Positions 6,718 through 12,260 of a stretch of DNA of 12,260 nt are shown one piece after another. Positions within the stretch are counted from its first letter, which is position 1; the number at the start of each line of letters is the position of its first letter. The stretch spans positions 3,402-15,661 of the forward strand of contig PBWY01000034.1 in assembly GCA_002727395.1 (NCBI GenBank), written 5' to 3'. A program made the position numbers and the translations under genes. The stretch is from Rhodospirillales bacterium (GTDB lineage: Bacteria > Pseudomonadota > Alphaproteobacteria > MPNO01 > UBA2964). Under the pieces are notes generated by a model. The model had not been told where the DNA came from. It saw only the letters and a program-made list of their open reading frames with translations, and did not search any database.

Positions 6718-7420
6718 ATTTTTATGAGGAAATGGGTGCAACACCCTCAGATAAGATACGAAATCTGCGTTTAGATTTTGATAAATTTGACGCGTTTTGT
6801 GATCATTTAATTGTTATTTGTAAAGATCGGACTGATTTACCTTGTGGTGTTGTTGGAACTTATCGAATTCTGCGGGAGCCATTGCCGTGAAAGAGGAAGG
6901 GTTTTATTCCGCTAATGAATTTGATCTTATTCCTTTACTAAATTTAGAAGGTGAAATTATGGAACTAGGGCGGTCTTGCGTTGATCCCGCCCATCGTACA
7001 ATATCCATGATGCAGTTGTTATGGCGGGCTGTTGCAGTTTATGTGCAACATTACCAAATTAAAGTCTTATGTGGCTGTGCTAGTTTAAATGGGATAGAGC
7101 CGGTAAATTTCAAGCTACCATTATCGTATCTTTATCATCATCATCTCGCCCCTAAAGAAAAAAGATCTACCGCCATTGCTGTTAGGTTTGTTAAGTTAAA
7201 TTGGGTGCGCGTCGAGGATATCGAGCCCCGCACTGCTTAGAGAGGACTGCCGCCTTTAATTAAGGGATATCTTAGGCTTGGTGGTTTTGTCGGTGATGGA
7301 GCAGTGGTTGATCCTCATTTTAATACGACTGACATTTCGATAATTGTTAAAACCGAACTATTAACCGATAAATACTTTCGTCATTATGAGCGTTCTGCAA
7401 GCTGGTCAGGGTTTAGATAA
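6662..7420 (+). pseudogene. Broken OlsB-like GNAT acyltransferase (two frame breaks and an in-frame TAG)
   Basis: The sequence shows pieces of one protein similar to OlsB, the 3-hydroxyacyl-ACP-dependent ornithine N-acyltransferase (Acetyltransf_5, formerly 'putative hemolysin'). Piece 1, 6662 to about 6720, starts at an ATG with GGAG four bases upstream and reads MEFRLNRKHQ...KKIKF before a TGA. Piece 2, about 6720-6887 in another frame, reads FYEEMGATPS, DFDKFDAFCDHLIVI and VVGTYRILREPLP, then TGA at 6888. Piece 3, about 6894-7237, is back in the first frame with EEGFYSANEFDL, GEIMELGRSCVDPAHRT, LCGCASLNG and LSYLYHHHLAP, then TAG at 7238. Piece 4 continues in the same frame with RGLPPLIKGYLRLGGFVGDG, NTTDISIIVKTELLTDKY, ending at TAA 7418. 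Conservation between lesions is good, so decay looks recent. Piece 1 is the least certain. Sequencing error is the main alternative. Confidence 0.85.
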
Positions 7421-8204
7421 ATGGTTGAGTTCATCTGTTAGAGCGGCTTTCCGTCTTTGTCTATATGTTTTGTTTACTTTGGCTATTCTGCCTTTGCAAA
7501 TTTTTGCTGTGTTATCTAATACGAAACTGAAAACTTATATTCCTGTTTTTTATCATAAACTTTGCATCCGTATCTTTGGAATTACGGTGCGGGTGCACGG
7601 TAAACACGCTGAAGAAACTCCCATTCTTTATGTTTCTAATCATGTAAGTTATTCGGATATAAGTATATTAGGGTCTCTATTAGAGGCGTCATTTGTTTCT
7701 AAGGCAGAAGTATCAAGGTGGCCTCTCTTTGGTCAGTTAGCTAAGCTGAATAGGACAGTTTTTATTCAACGTCGGCGCTCCTTTGCTGCTGATCAAAGGG
7801 ATCATTTAAGTCGGCGTCTAGCTAATGGTGATAATCTGATTTTATTTCCGGAGGGTACCAGTGCTGACGGTGTGCATGTTTTACCTTTCAAAAGTACGCT
7901 TTTTTCAGTTGCGTCACAAAATGGACATTCTAAGAATTTATTTATTCAGCCTGTTTCTATTTCATACACATGTCTCGATGGTATCCCGATCAGCCGCGTT
8001 CTTTTACCGTATATTGCGTGGTATGGTAAAATGAAGTTAGTTTCCCATCTTTTCACATTTCTTGGGTTGGGTCGGGTGACAGTAGATGTTCAATTTCATA
8101 CTCCAATTTCTAGCTCGCAATTTAAGGACCGAAAAGAAATAGCAGAATATTGTCAAAGGGTAGTATCTGCTGGTGCTAATCGTTCTAACTTTGGTCGCAG
8201 TTAA
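7386..8204 (+). CDS. plsC: 1-acyl-sn-glycerol-3-phosphate acyltransferase-like (PlsC/OlsA family)
   Basis: This is a 272-residue membrane-associated acyltransferase. It has an N-terminal hydrophobic segment (about 22-43), catalytic motif I SNHVSYSD (84-91, His86 and Asp91), motif II-like RTVFIQRRR (123-131) and motif III FPEGTS (154-159), followed by IQPVSISY (187-194), typical of the fourth block. The usual reaction adds the second acyl chain to lysophosphatidate at the inner membrane. Because it directly follows and overlaps (35 bp) an OlsB-like gene, it could instead be OlsA, which acylates lyso-ornithine lipid; OlsA homologues can also act on lysophosphatidate, so sequence alone does not decide. 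No damage is visible. The ATG at 7386 lies in the 3' end of the upstream pseudogene, so its translation may once have been coupled to that gene. Confidence 0.88.
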   Translation: MSVLQAGQGLDKWLSSSVRAAFRLCLYVLFTLAILPLQIFAVLSNTKLKTYIPVFYHKLCIRIFGITVRVHGKHAEETPILYVSNHVSYSDISILGSLLEASFVSKAEVSRWPLFGQLAKLNRTVFIQRRRSFAADQRDHLSRRLANGDNLILFPEGTSADGVHVLPFKSTLFSVASQNGHSKNLFIQPVSISYTCLDGIPISRVLLPYIAWYGKMKLVSHLFTFLGLGRVTVDVQFHTPISSSQFKDRKEIAEYCQRVVSAGANRSNFGRS

Positions 8205-8359
8205 TAGTTTTAGGTTTATTTTCAGATCAAGGACATAAATAGACAAAAATCCACATTTCTTGACTAATGGCCGCACATTGTTAGTGTCAGCTTAGTTTTG
8301 GTGAGAAGCAAAAATCAGATTAAGGTTTTGAAGAGCCGTACATATTTTCGGATTATACA

Positions 8360-9697
8360 TTGGCAAAGAAGGTATTTATCAAAAGCTACGGCTGTCAGAT
8401 GAACGTTTATGACTCTACCCGAATGGAAGATGTCATGAAGCAGGATGGCTATGTCTCGACCGCTAATATTAGTGATGCAGATTTGGTTGTTCTAAATACC
8501 TGTCATATTCGTGAAAAGGCCGCAGAAAAGTTATACTCTGAACTTGGTCGTTTGCGGCGAGATAAAACTCCAAAACCCATGATTGCTGTTGCGGGTTGTG
8601 TGGCTCAGGCAGAGCAAGAAGAAATTGCTAGGCGAGCACCTTATGTGGATATCATTGTTGGGCCGCAAAGTTATCACAGATTACCAAAAATGGTTGCAGA
8701 TATAGAGGCCTTTAAAATACAGGGACACCAAAAACGGTCTGTTGATATTGATTTTCCTCTTGAGTCAAAATTCGACTTATTGCCGCGTGTGCAGGCAAAA
8801 GGTGTATCGGCTTTTTTAACAATACAAGAAGGATGTGATAAATTTTGTTCCTTTTGTGTGGTTCCTTATACTCGTGGTGCGGAATTTTCTCGTCCCGTTG
8901 ATAATGTTCTGCAAGAGGCCAAGCAATTAATCGAAGATGGTGTGTCCGAGGTTACTTTATTGGGCCAGAACGTTAATGCGTATAGTGGTGATAGCAAAGG
9001 TCTGGCGGGATTAATTAGAAAACTTTCTCGGATCAGAGGACTCGAGAGGATTAGGTATACGACTTCACATCCTAGAGATATGGATAAAGAATTAATTGCT
9101 GCTCATGGCGAGGTCACTCAACTCATGCCTTATTTACATTTGCCGATACAATCAGGTTCAGATGACCTTCTGAAGAAGATGAACCGACAACACACAGCCG
9201 AAGATTATTTGAAGGTTATAGAAGCGGTTCGGGATGTTCGACCAGATATAGCTTTATCCTCTGATTTTATAATTGGGCACCCTGGGGAATGTGATAGAGA
9301 CTTTGAAAAAACTCTCCAATTAATTGAAACTGTTGGTTTTGCTCAAGCTTATTCATTTAAATATAGTCCTAGGCCTGGAACGCCTGCATCAACTATAAGT
9401 GAACAGATTCCTGAAGATATAAAGTCTGTGCGTCTTGAAATTCTGCAAAATTTATTAAACAAACAACAGGAGGAATTTAATGTCCGGTTTTTGGGTGAAT
9501 CAGTACCAGTACTTTTTGATAGAAAAGGTAAACTACCTAGTCAGATCGCTGGACGCAGCCCGCACATGCAGGCTGTGCATGTCAACTGCAAAGAAGCTAA
9601 GGAAGTTGATAAATACTTTGGAAGCACGGTAAATGTCCGTATTACGGAGGCTTTTAGTAAGTCTCTTACGGGAATTATAGAACATACAACCTTTTAG
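8360..9697 (+). CDS. miaB: tRNA-2-methylthio-N6-dimethylallyladenosine synthase MiaB
   Basis: This is a radical-SAM methylthiotransferase that turns i6A37 into ms2i6A37 in tRNAs reading UNN codons. The 445-residue length is normal. The N-terminal MTTase domain has cluster ligands Cys12 (SYGCQMN), Cys48 (LNTCHIR) and Cys80 (VAGCVAQ). The radical-SAM motif is GCDKFCSFC (Cys159, Cys163, Cys166), followed by VVPYTRG, LLGQNVNAY, LPIQSGSD and SSDFIIGHPGE. A C-terminal TRAM domain covers about 378-443. The start is TTG at 8360: it gives the standard AKKVFIKSYGCQMN beginning, an in-frame stop lies at 8321, and the next Met is beyond the first cluster cysteine. Only a weak CGGA precedes it. The 155 bp before it (8205-8359) hold no gene and no promoter I trust. 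Confidence 0.95.
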   Translation: MAKKVFIKSYGCQMNVYDSTRMEDVMKQDGYVSTANISDADLVVLNTCHIREKAAEKLYSELGRLRRDKTPKPMIAVAGCVAQAEQEEIARRAPYVDIIVGPQSYHRLPKMVADIEAFKIQGHQKRSVDIDFPLESKFDLLPRVQAKGVSAFLTIQEGCDKFCSFCVVPYTRGAEFSRPVDNVLQEAKQLIEDGVSEVTLLGQNVNAYSGDSKGLAGLIRKLSRIRGLERIRYTTSHPRDMDKELIAAHGEVTQLMPYLHLPIQSGSDDLLKKMNRQHTAEDYLKVIEAVRDVRPDIALSSDFIIGHPGECDRDFEKTLQLIETVGFAQAYSFKYSPRPGTPASTISEQIPEDIKSVRLEILQNLLNKQQEEFNVRFLGESVPVLFDRKGKLPSQIAGRSPHMQAVHVNCKEAKEVDKYFGSTVNVRITEAFSKSLTGIIEHTTF

Positions 9698-9710
9698 ATG
9701 CAAAAATTAT

Positions 9711-9715
9711 AGGAG
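9711..9715 (+). promoter_or_regulatory. Ribosome-binding site supporting the phoH TTG start
   Basis: AGGAG lies 11 bases before the TTG at 9727. No ATG or GTG is in frame nearby, and the protein has no further Met until about residue 129, so this element supports translation from TTG despite the slightly long spacing. Confidence 0.55.
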
Positions 9716-9726
9716 ATTGCACAAGT

Positions 9727-10743
9727 TTGAATACGAATTTTTCGATTAAAGGCCCATTTAATTCCTCAGAGCAAATAGCCGGGGATAAAAATGTTTTGTG
9801 GTTTTCTGATAATAGATTGTTACCCTTACTATTCGGTGAACACGATAAGTTCATTGCAAGGATAGAAGAGAGCTTGAAGCTCCAGATTTCGTCAAGGGGT
9901 AACAGAATTTCGATTGTTGGTGAAAAATCTGCTGTTGCACTGGCAACCAAAACACTTCGCACCTTGTATCAGAGATTAGAAAAAAACCTTTCTGTAGATA
10001 ATGCGGAGGTTGATGCAGCAATTCGATTGGCCAGTGATGAAAGGTCCAATAATAAAACGAATTCTATTTTGAAAGAAGACATTTCCATTCGGACGCCAAA
10101 AGCTATTCATATGCCAAGATCAGTTGGACAAGTGGAATATATGCATTCACTTTATGAAAAACAGATGATTTTTGGACTTGGTCCTGCTGGAACTGGCAAA
10201 ACATATCTAGCGGTAGCCATGGCGGTTTCAATGTTGATTGGCGGAGAAGTTGATCGCATAATTCTTTCACGACCAGCAGTAGAAGCAGGGGAAAGGCTTG
10301 GATTCCTCCCTGGTGACCTGAGAGAAAAAATTGACCCATATTTGGCTCCTCTTTTTGATGCACTTCATGATATGCTGCCAGCTAATCAAGCTATGAATCG
10401 TTTAGGTTCGGGAGAGATAGAAGTTGCCCCCCTGGCATTTATGCGCGGCCGTACTTTGTCACACTCTTGTGTTATACTCGATGAAGGCCAAAACGCGACA
10501 AAAACACAAATGAAAATGTTTCTGACACGAATTGGGGAGGGCTCTAAAATGATTATAACAGGTGATCCTAGTCAGGTAGACCTGCCATCAGGGGTTGCCT
10601 CTGGTTTAAATCATGCCGTCCATCTTTTGAGAGATGTGAAGGGGGTAAGTGTAGTTCGTTTTGGGAGTGAAGATGTGGTTAGAAGTCGACTGGTTACTAA
10701 TATTGTACGAGCTTACGAAAGTGAAGAGAGACAAGAGGGATAA
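9727..10743 (+). CDS. phoH: PhoH-family ATPase (YbeZ-like)
   Basis: This is a 338-residue cytoplasmic PhoH-like P-loop NTPase. The N-terminal 100 residues contain LLPLLFGEHDKFIARIEESL (31-50) and SRGNRISIVGE, the small KH-like portion seen in PhoH/YbeZ. The ATPase core has Walker A GPAGTGKT (152-159), SRPAVEAGERLGFLPGD (181-197), Walker B VILDEGQNAT (239-248) and MIITGDPSQVDLP (275-287). YbeZ is linked with YbeY in ribosome and RNA metabolism, and the two genes are adjacent here as in many bacteria, although a direct biochemical role is not settled. The start is TTG at 9727 with AGGAG upstream. The gap to miaB is 29 bp and to ybeY 16 bp, consistent with one operon. Confidence 0.93.
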   Translation: MNTNFSIKGPFNSSEQIAGDKNVLWFSDNRLLPLLFGEHDKFIARIEESLKLQISSRGNRISIVGEKSAVALATKTLRTLYQRLEKNLSVDNAEVDAAIRLASDERSNNKTNSILKEDISIRTPKAIHMPRSVGQVEYMHSLYEKQMIFGLGPAGTGKTYLAVAMAVSMLIGGEVDRIILSRPAVEAGERLGFLPGDLREKIDPYLAPLFDALHDMLPANQAMNRLGSGEIEVAPLAFMRGRTLSHSCVILDEGQNATKTQMKMFLTRIGEGSKMIITGDPSQVDLPSGVASGLNHAVHLLRDVKGVSVVRFGSEDVVRSRLVTNIVRAYESEERQEG

Positions 10744-10759
10744 AATTTGAGGCAGAAAG

Positions 10760-11257
10760 TTGAACAAAATATCATCAGATTCGATGTCAATTAATCTCGA
10801 AATAAGGCATAAAAATTGGATCAATTTGGTGGGAGACCCTAAAGGGTTGTGCCTTTGTGCTGCACGTGCAGCCCTCAAATCTGTGGGTGTTAGTGGTCAG
10901 AATATAGAAATTGGAGTAATTTTAGCTGATAATAAATTTGTGCAAATATTAAATCAAAAATGGCGTGGCAAGGATTTTCCAACAAATGTATTAGCTTTTC
11001 CCAATCAGGAACGCCATGATGACTTAAGTCGATTAAATTTATTAGGTGATATTGTAATAGCAGCTGGTGTGGTAAAACAGGAGGCTAAAGATCAAAAAAA
11101 AACTATCTCTGATCATGTGGCCCATATGATTGTGCATGGCACTCTTCACCTTCTAGGCTATGACCATATTTCTGAAAAGTCCGCTGTCGAGATGGAACTT
11201 CTTGAGATAAATGCGCTGTCGGGGATTAATATAGCCAATCCCTATTTCTCAAATTAA
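10760..11257 (+). CDS. ybeY: rRNA maturation endoribonuclease YbeY
   Basis: YbeY is a zinc-dependent single-strand endoribonuclease needed for 16S rRNA 3'-end maturation and 70S quality control. The 165-residue protein carries the diagnostic zinc motif HGTLHLLGYDH (126-136), with ligands His126, His130 and His136, and the upstream block KDFPTNVLAFP (71-81) with LLGDIVIA (94-101). I chose TTG at 10760 because GAGG (10749-10752) sits seven bases upstream; the in-frame ATG at 10784 lacks such an element and would remove eight residues. It follows phoH by 16 bp and precedes corC by 8 bp. Confidence 0.95.
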   Translation: MNKISSDSMSINLEIRHKNWINLVGDPKGLCLCAARAALKSVGVSGQNIEIGVILADNKFVQILNQKWRGKDFPTNVLAFPNQERHDDLSRLNLLGDIVIAAGVVKQEAKDQKKTISDHVAHMIVHGTLHLLGYDHISEKSAVEMELLEINALSGINIANPYFSN

Positions 11258-11265
11258 TCGTCATC

Positions 11266-12171
11266 ATGAAAAATAACGCGAATAAATCTTATTTAAAAAA
11301 ATTATCAACCCATGATGAACAGCCTCAAAAGCTTGGTCTTCGCGGATGGTTGCGTCGTTTATTCGGCCTAAAAAATGAGGCAGATATCCGCGGAACTATT
11401 GAAGAGCTCATTGAGCAAGAGGAAACGGGCGAAATACCAGCCTCCAAAGACGAATTGGTTTTGCTACGCAATATATTGAATCTCCATGGTTTAACAGTTT
11501 ATGACATTATGATTCCTCGAGCCGATATTGTTGCTGTCGATCTGGGGACCTCTTTGACGGATCTTGTTCGAATTATGAGTGAGGAGGCCCATTCGCGTAT
11601 ACCCGTCTACCGCGAGACACTTGATGATATCGCTGGTATGGTTCACATCAAGGATTTACTCGCATGTTGGAACAGTGAAAGCCAAGTAATTTTAAGTGAT
11701 ATTGTCCGCTCAGTTTTGTTCGTAGCCCCTTCTATGCCGATTCTGGAACTGCTTCTTCAAATGCGTGTAAGTAGATTACATCTAGCGCTTGTAGTCGACG
11801 AATTTGGGGGCATTGACGGTATGGTAACTATTGAAGACCTTGTCGAAGAGATTGTAGGGGAAATCGAGGATGAGCATGATGAAGATTACACACCTCGAAT
11901 GATAGAACGAGCAGATGGGACATTGGAAGCCGATGCAAGGGTTCCAATAAAAGATTTCGAAGATCGTTTAGGAGAATTTCTCTCTATTGAAGAAAGAGAA
12001 GAAGACATTGATACGCTTGGGGGATTGGTTTTCTTTTTGGCAGGACGAGTTCCCTCTCGAGGGGAAATTATTCCGCATGCTTCAGGGTTTGATTTTGAAG
12101 TGTTGGATGCAGATCCACGGCGCATCCGCCGGATAAGGATTTGCCAACCTGTAAATAATAAAAATAATTGA
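11266..12171 (+). CDS. corC: CBS-pair protein of the CorC/hemolysin-C family
   Basis: This is a 301-residue soluble protein without transmembrane segments, so it is the short CorC type rather than the membrane DUF21-containing type. After a basic N-terminal tail and an EELIEQEETGEI helix (about 46-57) come two CBS domains: the first about 77-137 (VYDIMIPRADIVAVD, SRIPVY, IAGMVHIKDLL) and the second about 143-203 (LALVVDEFGGIDGMVTIEDLVEEIVGEI). A C-terminal CorC_HlyC domain follows at about 213-294 (EADARVPIKDFEDRLGEFL, DTLGGLVFFLAGRVPSRGE). The family is linked to magnesium/cobalt efflux through CorA in enterobacteria; the role in alphaproteobacteria is less clear, though synteny with ybeY and lnt is strong. 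No Shine-Dalgarno element is visible before the ATG. Confidence 0.92.
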   Translation: MKNNANKSYLKKLSTHDEQPQKLGLRGWLRRLFGLKNEADIRGTIEELIEQEETGEIPASKDELVLLRNILNLHGLTVYDIMIPRADIVAVDLGTSLTDLVRIMSEEAHSRIPVYRETLDDIAGMVHIKDLLACWNSESQVILSDIVRSVLFVAPSMPILELLLQMRVSRLHLALVVDEFGGIDGMVTIEDLVEEIVGEIEDEHDEDYTPRMIERADGTLEADARVPIKDFEDRLGEFLSIEEREEDIDTLGGLVFFLAGRVPSRGEIIPHASGFDFEVLDADPRRIRRIRICQPVNNKNN

Positions 12172-12194
12172 GCATTTTCTCTTCTGAATCTTCG

Positions 12195-12260
12195 ATGAAA
12201 CTGAAAAATTGGATTTTTGTTTTATCGTTAAAAGTCGGGAAAGCTAGTAGTTGGTGCAGA
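12195..12260 (+). CDS. lnt: Probable start of apolipoprotein N-acyltransferase, truncated by window edge
   Basis: An open frame of 22 codons from the ATG at 12195 runs off the right edge (MKLKNWIFVL..., then GKASSWCR). Its position directly after corC is where lnt lies in many proteobacteria, and a short basic stretch before a membrane region is expected there. The visible residues are too few to prove identity, so the name rests on synteny. An in-frame TTG at 12168 overlapping the corC stop is an alternative start. Lnt would add the third acyl chain to periplasmic lipoproteins. Confidence 0.4.
   Translation, partial: MKLKNWIFVLSLKVGKASSWCR

Noticed and set aside
6842..7240. A complete 132-residue gene starting at the TTG at 6842
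   Set aside because: The first 17 or so residues are out of frame with the conserved OlsB-like protein, which in this stretch is read in another frame (VVGTYRILREPLP). This is the middle piece of the pseudogene, not an independent gene.
6662..7420. Programmed frameshifting and stop-codon readthrough producing a functional OlsB-like protein
   Set aside because: Two frame changes plus a stop codon would all be needed, and no slippery heptamer followed by a strong hairpin is seen. Gene decay or sequence error is simpler.
8261..8289. Imperfect inverted repeat (TGACTAA and TTAGTGTCA) between plsC and miaB, as a terminator
   Set aside because: The stem is interrupted by a two-base bulge, the loop is 13 bases, and no T run follows. 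It is too weak to call a terminator.
1..12260. Mobile element, prophage, CRISPR array or defence island
   Set aside because: No transposase, integrase, phage, cas or toxin-antitoxin gene and no repeated spacer pattern was seen. The genes are ordinary chromosomal families.

Overview
The window looks like a chromosomal segment of an AT-rich alphaproteobacterium, possibly Rhodospirillales-like. The reason is the gene order fur, OlsB-like, plsC, miaB, phoH, ybeY, corC, lnt, preceded by tsaB-rimI, together with an alphaproteobacterial-type Fur that lacks CxxC motifs. This assignment rests on synteny and protein character; no search was run. I see no rRNA, tRNA, CRISPR array, insertion sequence or phage gene, and coding density is high.

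Region 1 (1-4674) is the accessory-looking part. A DASS/SLC13-type anion transporter, cut by the left edge, is followed after 6 bp by a tandem-domain universal stress protein, and then by a membrane-anchored Bax-like glucosaminidase. Convergent with these is a minus-strand pair, a VanX/DdpX-type D-Ala-D-Ala dipeptidase followed by a secreted CE4-type polysaccharide deacetylase. Three neighbouring genes thus encode enzymes likely to act on peptidoglycan, its fragments or other polysaccharide. The deacetylase has Gln where the family usually has its first metal-binding His.

Region 2 (4675-6717) holds tsaB and rimI, which overlap. A small TusA-family protein follows on the opposite strand, and then a Fur-family regulator is transcribed divergently from it.

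Region 3 (6662-8204) is a lipid acyltransferase pair in which the first gene is broken. The OlsB-like GNAT acyltransferase can be followed almost end to end, but only by changing reading frame twice and reading through an in-frame TAG. Its partner, the PlsC/OlsA-like acyltransferase, is intact and starts inside the tail of the broken gene. This is the most notable observation in the window: ornithine-lipid (or related acyl-lipid) synthesis may be recently lost, or the sequence carries local errors.

Region 4 (8360-12260) is a conserved housekeeping block: miaB (tRNA 2-methylthio modification), phoH, ybeY (rRNA maturation endonuclease), corC (CBS-pair protein) and probably the first codons of lnt. 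Three genes in a row (miaB, phoH, ybeY) start with TTG.

I found no convincing undescribed system. The best leads are the OlsB-like pseudogene, the altered deacetylase site, the wall-enzyme cluster and the transporter/stress-protein pair.
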